Assembly: GCA_035759925.1 (NCBI GenBank)
Contig: DASTTY010000045.1
Span: 37,415 to 101,414 of the forward strand
Source: RHKX01 sp035759925
GTDB taxonomy: Bacteria > Actinomycetota > Thermoleophilia > Solirubrobacterales > 70-9
Direction: 5' to 3'
Length of the DNA: 64,000 nucleotides
Shown: positions 1 through 9,200 of the stretch, piece by piece
How positions within the stretch are numbered: the stretch's first letter is position 1
How the letters are laid out: every line of letters begins with the position of its first letter
Translations under genes and position numbers: made by a program
Notes under the pieces: model-generated
What the model saw: the letters and a program-made list of their open reading frames with translations, nothing else
Told to the model about the DNA's origin: nothing
The model's database searches: none

Positions 1-197
1 CGGCGGTGACGGCACGGCTCTCGGTCGAGGCCGCCGCCACGTTCGGCTGGGACCGCTGGATCGGCGAGGCCGGCTACGCCATCGGCATCGACCACTTCGG
101 CGCCTCGGCGCCGGCCGCGGACGTGTTCAAGGGCTTCAACCTGACCGCCGAGGAGGTCGCCGGCCACGCCCGCAATGTGATCGGGGCCGGCTCGTGA
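1..197 (+). CDS. tkt: Transketolase, C-terminal end (partial)
   Basis: The reading frame enters from the left edge and ends at a TGA at 195-197. The visible 65 or so residues match the C-terminal domain of transketolase: a VEAAATFGW stretch, then GIDHFGASAPAADVF and a FNLTAEEVA segment, all characteristic of the end of this family. Transketolase moves two-carbon units between sugar phosphates in the pentose phosphate pathway, using thiamine diphosphate. Only the last tenth of the protein is present, so the catalytic thiamine site cannot be inspected. The stop overlaps the start of the next gene (rpiB-like), another pentose phosphate enzyme, which supports a shared operon. Confidence 0.9.
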   Translation, partial: AVTARLSVEAAATFGWDRWIGEAGYAIGIDHFGASAPAADVFKGFNLTAEEVAGHARNVIGAGS

Positions 198-658
198 GGT
201 TCGCCTGCGGCTTCGACCACGGCGGCTACTCGCTCCGCGAGACCGTCTTCGCTGCCCTCGAGACCGACGGCCACGTACCCGTCGACCTCGGCGCCGACGA
301 GCTCGACTCCGGGGACGACTACCCCGACTTCGCGCTCGCGGTCGTCAAGGCGATGCTCGCCGGCGACGCCGAGCGCGGCATCCTCGTCTGCGGCTCCGGG
401 GCCGGCGTCGCCGTCGCGGCGACGAAGGTGAAGGGGATCCGCGCCGCGATGGCCCACGACACCTACACCGCCGCCCAGTGCGTCGAGCACGACAACTGCA
501 ACGTCCTCGCGCTCGGCGCCCGCGTGATCGGCCCCGAGATCGCCTCCGAGCTGGTCGCCGCCTTCGCCAACGCCGTCTTCAGCGGCGAGGAGCGCCACGT
601 TCGCCGGCTCGCCAAGGTCGACACGATCGAGCGCGACGGCGTGAACGCGAAGCTCTGA
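194..658 (+). CDS. rpiB: RpiB/LacA/LacB-family sugar-phosphate isomerase
   Basis: A 154-residue protein of the ribose-5-phosphate isomerase B family, which interconverts ribose 5-phosphate and ribulose 5-phosphate. Visible motifs are the N-terminal FACGFDHGGYSLR substrate loop, the VDLGADELDSGDDYPDFA segment, the CGSGAGVAVAATKVKGIRAA catalytic region and the HDNCNVLALGARVIG motif. The length fits the family. The GTG start at 194 overlaps the transketolase stop by 4 bp (GTGA), so translation is probably coupled. Allose- or galactose-6-phosphate isomerase activity is possible in this family, but the transketolase neighbour favours the pentose role. Confidence 0.9.
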   Translation: MRFACGFDHGGYSLRETVFAALETDGHVPVDLGADELDSGDDYPDFALAVVKAMLAGDAERGILVCGSGAGVAVAATKVKGIRAAMAHDTYTAAQCVEHDNCNVLALGARVIGPEIASELVAAFANAVFSGEERHVRRLAKVDTIERDGVNAKL

Positions 659-723
659 ACGAGCGAGCAGCGGGCAGCACGCTCGCTGCGCTCGCTTCAG
701 CGGGCAGCGTCGGTACCGACGGT

Positions 724-770
724 CTGCGGGTGCATCTGGCGTCGTAGAGCGACCCGAAATGCACCCGCAG
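724..770. terminator. Inverted repeat between convergent genes, probable bidirectional terminator
   Basis: Twelve-base arms at 724-735 and 759-770 are perfectly complementary, and the 23-nt loop contains a smaller GTCG/CGAC stem. It lies between rpiB (rightward) and fdhD (leftward), with a short pyrimidine-rich tract just to the right. Position and symmetry suggest transcription termination for both genes; no long T tract is present, so efficiency is uncertain. Confidence 0.6.
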
Positions 771-774
771 TCTT

Positions 775-1536
775 CTAGGCCACCCGCTCGGCGCCGCTGT
801 AGACGTTGACCGAGCCGCTGCGGGCGAAGCCGGCGAGGGTCATCCCGCGGTCGGTCGCGAGCTCGATCGCGAGCGAGGTCGGGGCGCCGACGCCGACGAG
901 GATCGGACAGCCGGCGACGGCGGCCTTCTGAACGAGCTCGAAGGCGATCCGGCCGCTGACCACGAGGATCAGGCCGGAGAGCGGAACGAGGCCGTCGAGG
1001 AGCGCTCGCCCGATCGCCTTGTCCATCGCGTTGTGGCGGCCGACGTCCTCGCGGGCGATCATCGCGTTCCCTTCGGCGTCGAACAGGCCCGTGGCATGGA
1101 GTCCGCCGGTGAGCTCGAAGGCGGGTTGACGGAGGTGCTCGGGCAGGGCGGCGAGAAGGGCGCGCGAGATCGTCGGCCCCGCTGTCGCCGCTGGGGCGTC
1201 GACGGCCACCTGTTCGATCGCCCCCTTGCCGCAGACGCCGCACGACGACGTGGTGTAGAAGCTCCGCTCACCGGGGTCACGGACGAGCGGTCCGGCGATC
1301 TCGATCACGTTGGCGGCGAGGTCGGCCGGCGGTCCCGTCTCGCGCGGTTCGTCGATCAGCCCCTCGCCGTGGAGGAAGCCGAGCGCCAGCTCCTCGTCGC
1401 GGCCCGGGGTCCGCATCGTCACCGCGACCGGCCGTCCGTCGACGCGGATCTCGAGCGGCTCCTCGACCGCCACCTCGTCGTCGTGGCCGTCGCGGCTGAT
1501 CCGCTTGTGCATGCGGGGATCGATCACCGGCTCCAT
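775..1536 (-). CDS. fdhD: Formate dehydrogenase accessory sulfurtransferase FdhD
   Basis: FdhD passes sulfur from a cysteine desulfurase to the molybdenum cofactor of formate dehydrogenase. The protein (about 253 residues) contains the SSCGVCGK motif with the paired cysteines needed for sulfur transfer, an ELTGGLHATGLF segment and the REDVGRHNAMDKAIG motif typical of FdhD. ATG at 1536 is chosen; an in-frame GTG one codon upstream (1539) is equally possible and would give a 4-bp overlap with mobA. Being downstream of mobA on the same strand, it likely shares its transcript. It implies a molybdenum- or tungsten-dependent formate dehydrogenase elsewhere in the genome, because none is encoded in this window. 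Confidence 0.92.
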   Translation of the reverse strand: MEPVIDPRMHKRISRDGHDDEVAVEEPLEIRVDGRPVAVTMRTPGRDEELALGFLHGEGLIDEPRETGPPADLAANVIEIAGPLVRDPGERSFYTTSSCGVCGKGAIEQVAVDAPAATAGPTISRALLAALPEHLRQPAFELTGGLHATGLFDAEGNAMIAREDVGRHNAMDKAIGRALLDGLVPLSGLILVVSGRIAFELVQKAAVAGCPILVGVGAPTSLAIELATDRGMTLAGFARSGSVNVYSGAERVA

Positions 1537-2129
1537 CACCGCTCTGATTCCCGTTCTGCGGCAAGCGAAGCTTCCGCCCGGGCCAGCCCGTCGGGGTCGT
1601 TGACGTTCGCGAAGATCACGCCCGGATCGCCGTAGCGGGTCAGCTCCTCGCCGGCGATCGCCTCGGCACCGAGCTCGGCGACGACCCGCCGCATCGGCGC
1701 CGCGGTTGCCAGCCAGGCGCGAAGCTGCGGCAGCAGCTCCGGGTCCCAGCGGGCGACGAGCGGCTGCGGGTACGGGTCGGCGGGGATGACGAGCGGCTCC
1801 TCCCGTGCCGCGAGCTCCGTGATCAGTGAGGCCGGGAGCAGCGGGAGGTCACAGGCGATGCAGACCAGGGGCTCGTCGAACGCTTCCAGCGCGGCGACGA
1901 TCCCGGCCAGCGGGTGGGCCGGCTCGTCCGGCTCGATCAGGACCTCGCAGTCGAGCGCCGGCAGCGCCGAGCCGGACTTGGCGACGACGATCGGCTCGAG
2001 GCCGGCGTCCCGGGCTGTCGCGATCGGATAGGCGATCAGCGGCCTGCCGGCAAGCTCGACCGCAGCCTTCGGTCCGCCCATCCTGGTGCCGCGACCGCCC
2101 GCCATGATCGCCGCACGCCTCGCCCTCAT
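1536..2129 (-). CDS. mobA: Molybdenum cofactor guanylyltransferase MobA
   Basis: MobA attaches GMP to molybdopterin to make the guanine dinucleotide cofactor used by formate dehydrogenases and other DMSO-reductase-family enzymes. The 197-residue protein opens with the nucleotide-binding signature MAGGRGTRMGGPKA, followed by the CDLPLLP motif and a late VNDPDGLARAE segment. The frame stays open far upstream, but ATG at 2129 puts the signature at the N-terminus as in the family. Its stop overlaps the fdhD start. moeA starts divergently 36 bp away, so the short intergenic space must hold both promoters. Confidence 0.92.
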   Translation of the reverse strand: MRARRAAIMAGGRGTRMGGPKAAVELAGRPLIAYPIATARDAGLEPIVVAKSGSALPALDCEVLIEPDEPAHPLAGIVAALEAFDEPLVCIACDLPLLPASLITELAAREEPLVIPADPYPQPLVARWDPELLPQLRAWLATAAPMRRVVAELGAEAIAGEELTRYGDPGVIFANVNDPDGLARAEASLAAERESER

Positions 2130-2165
2130 CGCTCCAGTCTCGCAGCGATCAGCGATGATCCGCCG

Positions 2166-3377
2166 GTGGCGCTGACCGACATCGAAACCGCTCACGCGCT
2201 CGTCCTCGACCGGGTCCGGCCGGCCGCGCGCGAGATCGTCGCCCTGCGCGCCGCCGACGGCCGGATCGCCGCCCGCGAGGCCGTCGCCCGGGTCGCCGTG
2301 CCGGGCTTCGACAACTCGGCGATGGACGGCTTCGCGGTTCGCGCCGTCGATGTCGCCTCCGCCGGCGAGCAGGCACCGCGCGAGCTTCGTGTCGTCGGCG
2401 AGTCGCGGGCCGGTCGCCCCGCCACGACCGAGCTCGGGACCGGGGAGGCGATCGCGATCTCGACCGGGGCGATGGTGCCGGCCGGCGCCGACGCGGTCGT
2501 CCGCGTCGAGGACACCGACCGGAGCGGCGAGACGGTCGCCGTCAGCGCCGCGGTCGAGGTCGGCGCGAACATCCGCCGCGCCGGCGAGGACGTCCGCGAG
2601 GGCGACGTCCTGCTCGAGCGCGGCGCGCGGATCGGGGCCGCGGCGCTCGGCGCACTCGCCGCCGGCGGAATCGCCGCCGTCGAGTGCTCGCGGCGCCCGC
2701 GCGTCGCCATCCTGCTGACCGGCGACGAGCTGGTCGAGCCCGATCGCGACCTCGGGCCGGGGCAGATCCACGACTCGAACGCCTACGCGGTGCCGCCGCT
2801 CGCCGTCGCTGCCGGCGCCGAGATCGAATCGGTCGCAGTGATCGGCGACGACCGCGGCACGACGACGAAGGAGATCGAGCGCGGGCTCGCCGCCGACGTG
2901 CTCGTCGTCTGCGGCGGCGTCTCGGTCGGCGAGCACGATCACGTCCGGCCGGCGCTCGAGGCCCTCGATGTCGAGCAGGTCTTCTGGGGCGTCTCGCTAC
3001 GACCCGGGAAGCCGACGTACTTCGGCGTCGCGCCGAGCGGCGCGCTCGTCTTCGGCCTGCCCGGCAACCCGGTCTCGGCGATGGTCACGTTCCTGCTCTT
3101 CGCGCGCCCGGCGCTGCTCGCCATGCAGGGCGCCGACCCGGCCGCGCGCTCGGTCATGGCCCGCCTGACCGGCGACTACACGAAGGTCCCCGGGCGCGCC
3201 GAGGCGATCCGGGTCCGCCTCGACGCCGGCCCGGCCGGGTGGGAGATCACGCCGACCGGAGCGCAGGGATCGCACGTCCTGACCTCGATGCTCGACGCCG
3301 ACGGCCTCGCCTTCGCGCCGGCGGAGCTGGTCGAGCTGGCGGCCGGCACCGAGCTGCGCACGGAGTTGATCGGGTGA
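2166..3377 (+). CDS. moeA: Molybdopterin molybdenumtransferase MoeA
   Basis: MoeA inserts molybdate into adenylated molybdopterin. The 403-residue protein shows the family layout: an N-terminal region with FDNSAMDGFAVR, the GEAIAISTGAMVPAGADAVV segment, the central MoCF-binding domain with LLTGDELVEP, CGGVSVGEHDHV and the GLPGNPVSAMVTF motif, and a C-terminal beta domain. GTG at 2166 is chosen because it precedes a normal family N-terminus; the open frame upstream overlaps mobA and is not credible. It heads a rightward operon with moaX, moaC and mog. Confidence 0.93.
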   Translation: MALTDIETAHALVLDRVRPAAREIVALRAADGRIAAREAVARVAVPGFDNSAMDGFAVRAVDVASAGEQAPRELRVVGESRAGRPATTELGTGEAIAISTGAMVPAGADAVVRVEDTDRSGETVAVSAAVEVGANIRRAGEDVREGDVLLERGARIGAAALGALAAGGIAAVECSRRPRVAILLTGDELVEPDRDLGPGQIHDSNAYAVPPLAVAAGAEIESVAVIGDDRGTTTKEIERGLAADVLVVCGGVSVGEHDHVRPALEALDVEQVFWGVSLRPGKPTYFGVAPSGALVFGLPGNPVSAMVTFLLFARPALLAMQGADPAARSVMARLTGDYTKVPGRAEAIRVRLDAGPAGWEITPTGAQGSHVLTSMLDADGLAFAPAELVELAAGTELRTELIG

Positions 3378-3397
3378 GCAGCGCTAGCCTCGCCGGG

Positions 3398-4063
3398 ATG
3401 GACACGATGACGATCAGCGTCAGGCTTTTCGCGATCCTTCGCGAACGCGCCGGGCAGGACCGGATCGCCCTCGAGCTCGATCCCGGCGCCACCGTCGACG
3501 ACGCGCTCGCCGCCCTCGCCCGCGAGCCGGGGCTGGCCGAGCCGCTCGACAGGATGGCCGTGGCGATGGCGGTCAACCGCGACTACGCCTCCGGCGACAC
3601 CGAGCTGCACGCCGGCGACGAGCTGGCGCTGATCCCGCCGGTGAGCGGTGGCGCCGCCGAGGTTCATGCCCGGGTCAGCACGGAGCCCCTGTCGCTGGAG
3701 CGGATCGCGGCACTGGTCGTCCGCCCGGCGGCAGGCGCCGTCGTCAGCTTCCAGGGGATCACCCGCGAGGTCGAGAGCCTCGAGTACGAGGCCTACGCGG
3801 AGATGGCCGAGGAGCGGATCGCGGCGATCCTGATCGACTGCTGCGAGCGCCACGACCTCGAGGCCGCCGCGGCCGAGCACCGGACGGGGACGGTGCCACT
3901 CGGGGAGCCGAGCGTGATCGTCGCGGTCGCCGCCGGTCACCGCGGCGAGGCCTTCGCGGGCGCTCGTGAGGCGATCGACCGGATCAAGGCCGAGGCGCCG
4001 ATCTGGAAGCAGGAGGTCGAGGGAGGTGAGGCGCGATGGGTCGAGGGCACGAAACCGGCCTGA
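3398..4063 (+). CDS. moaX: Fused molybdopterin synthase, MoaD-MoaE (MoaX-like)
   Basis: One 221-residue polypeptide carries both molybdopterin synthase subunits. Residues 1-85 form a MoaD ubiquitin-like domain ending in PPVSGG at 84-85. Residues from about 90 on are MoaE, with GAVVSFQG, LEYEAY and a late APIWKQE segment holding the catalytic-lysine region. MoaD normally needs a free C-terminal glycine to carry sulfur, so this arrangement needs proteolytic release, as established for mycobacterial MoaX. The MoaE loop between FQG and LEYEAY looks several residues shorter than usual. Alternative starts are GTG at 3374 (4-bp overlap with moeA) and ATG at 3407. Confidence 0.9.
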   Translation: MDTMTISVRLFAILRERAGQDRIALELDPGATVDDALAALAREPGLAEPLDRMAVAMAVNRDYASGDTELHAGDELALIPPVSGGAAEVHARVSTEPLSLERIAALVVRPAAGAVVSFQGITREVESLEYEAYAEMAEERIAAILIDCCERHDLEAAAAEHRTGTVPLGEPSVIVAVAAGHRGEAFAGAREAIDRIKAEAPIWKQEVEGGEARWVEGTKPA

Positions 4064-4530
4064 CCCACATCGGTCCCGACGGGGCGGCGCAGATGGTCGA
4101 CGTCGGCGCCAAGCCGGAGAGCGAGCGCCGCGCCGTCGCCGAGGCCCGGGTGCGGATGAAGCCGGAGACGGCCCGCGCGGTCGAGGCCGGCGACGGGCCG
4201 AAGGGCGACGTCCTCGGAACCGCGCGGCTGGCCGGGATCGGCGCCGCCAAGCAGGCCGGGACGCTGGTCCCGCTCGCCCATCCGATCGCGCTCAGCTTCG
4301 CCGACGTCCGCGCCGAGGTCGATGCCGGTGCGGGGCTGGTGGTCCTCACCGCGGAGGCTCGCTGCACCGGCCGGACCGGGGTCGAGATCGAAGCGATGGC
4401 GGCGGCGTCGGTCGCGGCGCTGACCGTCTACGACATGGTCAAGGCGATCGAGCGCGGCGTCGAGATCGAGCGCGTCCGGCTACTCCAGAAGAGCGGCGGC
4501 AAGAGCGGCGAGTGGAATGCCGCCGACTGA
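4036..4530 (+). CDS. moaC: Cyclic pyranopterin monophosphate synthase MoaC
   Basis: MoaC converts the MoaA product to cyclic pyranopterin monophosphate, the first stable molybdenum cofactor intermediate. The 164-residue protein has the full set of family segments: QMVDVGAKPESERRAVAEA, KGDVLGTARLAGIGAAKQ, VPLAHPIAL, the TGVEIEAMAAASVAALTVYD helix and a C-terminal KSGGKSGEW. The usual cysteine of the PLCHP motif is alanine here, a substitution of unknown consequence. It starts 28 bp inside the 3' end of moaX and overlaps mog by 14 bp, so the genes are tightly coupled. MoaA is not in the window. Confidence 0.93.
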   Translation: MGRGHETGLTHIGPDGAAQMVDVGAKPESERRAVAEARVRMKPETARAVEAGDGPKGDVLGTARLAGIGAAKQAGTLVPLAHPIALSFADVRAEVDAGAGLVVLTAEARCTGRTGVEIEAMAAASVAALTVYDMVKAIERGVEIERVRLLQKSGGKSGEWNAAD

Positions 4531-5023
4531 AGCGCCGCGGGCGGCCGTCCTGACGATCAGCACCTCCCGGGCGGAGGGCGGGGGAGGGGAGGACGAGAGC
4601 GGCGACCGCCTCGAGGCCTACGCCGCGGCGCTCGGCGCCGATGTCACGGTGCGCGATCTGATCGCCGACGATCGCGACCTGATCGCCGACCGCCTGCGCC
4701 GGCTCTGCGACGAGGAGGGCTGCCGGCTCGTGCTGACGACCGGCGGCACCGGCTTCGCCGCCGACGACGTGACGCCGGAAGCGACGCTCGAAATCGCCGA
4801 TCGCGAGGCGCCGGGCATCGCCGAAGCGATGCGGCTCGCGTCGCGCGAGCACACCCCGCACTGGATGCTCGCCCGCAACGTCGCCGTGATCCGCGGCCGG
4901 ACCCTGATCGTCAACTTCCCCGGCAGCCCGAAGGCGATCGCCGAGGCCGGCGAGGCGGTCGCCGCCGCGCTCCCGCACGCGCTGCGGCTGCTCGCCGGCG
5001 AGCCCGCCTCTCACTCCCACTGA
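4517..5023 (+). CDS. mog: Molybdopterin adenylyltransferase (MogA/MoaB family)
   Basis: This enzyme adenylates molybdopterin before MoeA inserts the metal. The 168-residue protein carries the MoCF-biosynthesis signature LVLTTGGTGFAADDVTPEAT, followed by the REAPGIAEAMR segment and a late VNFPGSPKA motif. The N-terminal AAVLTISTSRA matches the family start. It is the last gene of the rightward operon and ends 18 bp before a convergent metallophosphoesterase gene. MogA and MoaB paralogues cannot be distinguished from the sequence alone. Confidence 0.88.
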   Translation: MPPTEAPRAAVLTISTSRAEGGGGEDESGDRLEAYAAALGADVTVRDLIADDRDLIADRLRRLCDEEGCRLVLTTGGTGFAADDVTPEATLEIADREAPGIAEAMRLASREHTPHWMLARNVAVIRGRTLIVNFPGSPKAIAEAGEAVAAALPHALRLLAGEPASHSH

Positions 5024-5040
5024 TTGATCGCCGGGTCCGG

Positions 5041-6168
5041 TCAGCGGCGACCGGCGCGGCCGGCGAGGACCTCGCGGTCGACGTCGGTGAGGACCTCCAC
5101 CAGCTCGGGCGGGCCCGATTCGGCGACGACGACCATCGACCCCGGCCAGAACGGGCTCTGCGGCACGGCGCGGCCGAGTAGCGCCGACGCATAGAGCCAG
5201 TTGCCGGTGTTGTGGAGGGTGACGCCGTTGCGGCGCCAGGCCGGCCCGCCCGGCCCGTCGTCGTCGACCAGCGATCCGCGACGGTGGATGTGGCCGAAGA
5301 TCACGTGCTCGGCCTCGATCCCGAGCCGCTCGACCACGACGTGCATCGCCTCGACCCCGGCGCGGCCGATCTCGGCAATCGAGAAGTCGCGGTTGAAGCG
5401 CCCGAGGCCGGCCCGCTCGAGGCCGAGCAACGTTGCCGGCACGACCGCGGAGCCGAGCAGCTTGCCGCGGATCGTCCGCGCCTTGCCGGAGGCGCCGCCG
5501 ATCGTCTCCCAGATCCGCAGTGCCGGAGAGCGGCCGTCGCCCTTGCCCCCGACCGTGCGCCCGCCCTGGGCGAGGCTGAAGATCAGGTCGTAGACCGGCG
5601 CGTGGACGTGCTCGTAGTCGTGGGCGGACTGGCGCCGTCCGGTCGGTCTGCCGCCGAGCCGATCGACCGTCGCGACCGAGAGCCGCTCGATCGTCGGCAG
5701 CGTGACGTGGCTGTCGAGGTAGTGACCGTGGGTCGCGAAGACGTCATCGCGGACCCAGATGCCGGGATAGCGGACCTCGAGCCGCGCCTCCCCGAGCCAG
5801 CCGGCGATCGTTTCGACGGCCGGATGCGGATCGGCGACCAGCTCGTCGAGAGCGACCGGCCCGTCGCTCTCGCCCGCTCGCTCGAGCCAGGATCCGAGCA
5901 GGCGATGGTCGTGGTTGCCGGGAACGAGGACGACGTCCTTGCCGGCGAACGACGTGCCGACGGCGCGAAAGAACTCGCGGGCCTCGAGCAGCGACTCGCC
6001 GAGCGGGCCGTCGCGAAGCTCGACGATGTCGCCGAGGAGGACGATTCGCTCGGCGCCGACCCGATCGATGGCCTCGAGGAGCCGCTCGCGCATCGCCGGC
6101 CGGCGCAGGACGTCGTGCCCGGAGGTGGCGCCGAGATGGAGGTCGGAGATGAGAACGGTGGTCGGCAT
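5041..6168 (-). CDS. Metallophosphoesterase (calcineurin-like)
   Basis: A 375-residue metallo-dependent phosphoesterase. All five metal-binding motifs of the superfamily are visible in order: ISDLHLG near the N-terminus, LLGDIVELRDG, VPGNHDHR, ATHGHYLDSH and the late FGHIHRRGSL. The physiological substrate is not predictable; nucleotides, lipids such as UDP-diacylglucosamine, or phosphoproteins are all known for relatives. An ATG six codons upstream (6186) is possible, but ATG at 6168 (MPTTVLISD) puts the first metal motif at the usual distance. The gene faces the mog operon tail to tail and is divergent from the large fusion gene. Confidence 0.88.
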   Translation of the reverse strand: MPTTVLISDLHLGATSGHDVLRRPAMRERLLEAIDRVGAERIVLLGDIVELRDGPLGESLLEAREFFRAVGTSFAGKDVVLVPGNHDHRLLGSWLERAGESDGPVALDELVADPHPAVETIAGWLGEARLEVRYPGIWVRDDVFATHGHYLDSHVTLPTIERLSVATVDRLGGRPTGRRQSAHDYEHVHAPVYDLIFSLAQGGRTVGGKGDGRSPALRIWETIGGASGKARTIRGKLLGSAVVPATLLGLERAGLGRFNRDFSIAEIGRAGVEAMHVVVERLGIEAEHVIFGHIHRRGSLVDDDGPGGPAWRRNGVTLHNTGNWLYASALLGRAVPQSPFWPGSMVVVAESGPPELVEVLTDVDREVLAGRAGRR

Positions 6169-6249
6169 CAGCGCAAATCCTCGCAACTCCGACGCTCCGC
6201 GGCCGCTGCCGGACCACCGCTGCGGCAGGGTAGACTCGCCGATCGGGAA

Positions 6250-9200
6250 ATGGAGAGCGTGACGTCAGCGGGCAGCGAGGCCCAGGCGACGAACGGACGC
6301 GTGATCGCGGTGGAGGCCCCCGCCACCGGCGCGACGCTCGCCGAGGTCCCCGACCTCGACCGGAGCGCAGTCGAGGCGATCGTCGCCGCCGCCCGCGTCG
6401 CCCAGCCGGGCTGGTGGGAGGCCGGGTTCGCCGAGCGGGCGCGGATCCTGATGGCGGCTCGGGCCTGGCTGGTCGCCAACGGCAACCGGGTCGTCGAGAC
6501 GATCTGCGGCGAGACCGGCAAGACGGCCGACGAGACGCTGTTCGCCGAGCTCGGCTACGGGGTCTCGGCGCTCGAGTTCTGGGCGAAGCGGGCCCCGGAG
6601 ATGCTCGCCGACGAGGTCGTGGAGACGGCGGCGCCGTCGGTCCGCGGCGGCCGCCGGCTCGAGGTCCGCTACGAGCCGGCCGGCGTCGTCGCCGTGATCG
6701 GCCCCTGGAACTTCCCGCTGATCAACTCCTTCGGCGACTGCATCCCGGCGCTCGCGGCAGGCAACGCGGTCGTCCTGAAGCCGTCGGAGGTGACGCCGCT
6801 GACGTCGCTTCTGATGGCCGAGATGCTCGCCGAGGCCGGCATCCCCGAGGGCGTCTTCGCGGTCGCGACCGGGCGGGGCGAGACCGGATCGGCACTCGTC
6901 GACCTCGCCGACTACGTGATGTTCACGGGCTCGGTCGAGACCGGCAAGAAGGTGATGGCGCAGGCGGCGGAGACGCTGACGCCGGTCAGCCTCGAGCTCG
7001 GCGGCAAGGACCCGATGATCGTCCTCGCCGACGCCGACCTCGACCGGGCAGTCAACGCCGCGATCACCTACGGGCTCGGCAACAGCGGCCAGGTCTGCAT
7101 CTCGGTCGAGCGGATCTACGTCGAGGACGCCGTCCACGACGAGTTCGTGGAGCGGCTGACCGCGGCGGTCGAATCGCTGCGGCAGGGACCGCCGGGCGAG
7201 CTCGGCACCGTCGACGTCGGCGCGATCATCTTCCCGCCCCAGCTCGACCTGATCGATGCCCACGTTCGCGACGCCGTCGAGCGCGGCGCGCAGGTGCGGA
7301 CGGGCGGCAGGGCCGGCGCCGGGCCGGGTCGCTTCTACGAGCCGACGGTCCTGACCGGCGTCGACCATTCGATGCTCTGCATGAACGAGGAGACGTTCGG
7401 GCCGACCCTGCCGGTGATGCGGGTCGCCGACGCCGAGGAGGCGGTCGCGCTCGCCAACGACGGCCGCTACGGCCTGCAAGCGTCGGTCTGGACGCGAGAC
7501 ACCAGACGCGGCGAGGTGCTCGCGCGGCGGGTCGAGGCGGGCGTCGTCTGCGTAAACGACGCCCAGCTCAACTACTCGGCGCTGGAGCTGCCGATGGGCG
7601 GCTGGAAGCAGTCGGGGCTGGGCTCCCGGCACGGCGCCGACGGGATCCGCAAGTACACGCGCCGGCAGTCGATCCTGGTCACGCCGGGCTACGCGCCGGC
7701 GCGCGAGGTCCACATGCTCCCCTACATCGGCGCGGTCACCGCCGAGGTCTCCGACGCGCTCTCCGCCTACGCGGCGAGCGAGCTCTTCGACGACGGCCAG
7801 CGGGAGACTCTGGCGGCGCTCTGCGACACCTGGGTGCCGTCGCTCGAGGCGCCCGACGGCGAGGATCCGACCGGCTTCTGGGCGCGTTCGGCGAGCGATT
7901 ACGCGGTCCCGATCGGAGTCGAGCTCGGGCTGCTCGAGTCGGGGGCACCGGCCGAGCAGCTCGCCGGCCTCCGCGGCCTCCTCGACGCGATCGCCGCCGA
8001 GGGGATGGCAGCCGCCGTCCCGCAGGAGGCGCGCGAGGCGATCGTCGCCGCCTTCATGGCCGATCCGGAGGCGGCGGCCGGCCTCGACGCCCTGCGCGGG
8101 ATCTGCCTGTCGCTTCACTATGCGCTCCCCGACGCCGGCACCGGGATCAACCCGAACTGGCCGGGGATCGGCTATCCGGGGCCGCAGGCGCTGCCGAAAC
8201 CGGCCGCCGACGTCGAGCGGCCGATCACGCCGATCGTCCCGGCCGAGGACCTGACGCTGAGCGCTGATGCGGTCGTGGTCGGCTCGGGAGCAGGGGGAGG
8301 GGTGATCGCCGCCGAGCTCGCCGCCGCCGGCAAGCAGGTCTGCGTCCTCGAGATGGGCGGCTACCACGACGAGTCGGAGTTCAACGGCCTCGAGCTCTGG
8401 GCCTATCGGAACATCTTCCTGAACGGCGGCCCGTTCGCGACCGCCGACGGCTCGGTCTCGATCCAGGCGGGATCGGCGCTCGGCGGCGGCACCGTCCTCA
8501 ACTGGACGAACTGCCTGCGGACCACCGACCACGTCCGCGCCGAGTGGGCGGCGCACGGCCTCGAGGGGATCGACGGCGCCGACTACGACGCCGACATGGA
8601 CTCGGTCTGGGAACGGCTCGGCGTGACCGGGGATTGCAGTGACCTGAACGGGCCGCACCGGCTCCTCCAGAAGGGCTGCGAGGCCCGCGGCCTCGACTTC
8701 CGGGGGATCACCAGGAACACCGACCCGGCGACCTACGATCCGGTCACCGCCGGCTACATGGGCTTCGGCGACCAGTCCGGCTCGAAGCGCTCGACCGCGA
8801 AGACCTACCTCGCCGACGCGGCCGCGAATGGCGCCGACTTCGTCGTCCATTGCCGGGTCGAGCGGATCCTCGTCGAGGACGGCCGCACGGTCGGCGTCGA
8901 GGCCGTCTACCTCGACCCCGACGGACGGACGGCCTCGGTGACGGTGCGGGCGCCGACAGTCGTCGTCGCCTGCGGCTCGGTCGAGTCGCCGGCACTGCTC
9001 CTCCGCAGCGGGATCGGCGGCCCCGCCGCCGGTGACTACCTCCGCCTGCACCCGACGAGCGTCGTCTTCGGCTACCACGAGGAGCCGCAGGACCCGTGGT
9101 GGGGGCCACCGCAGGCCGCGCTCTCGCACGAGTTCGAGGACCTCGACGACGGCTACGGCTTCCTGATCGAGTGCGCTCAGCACACGACCGGTCTGACCGC

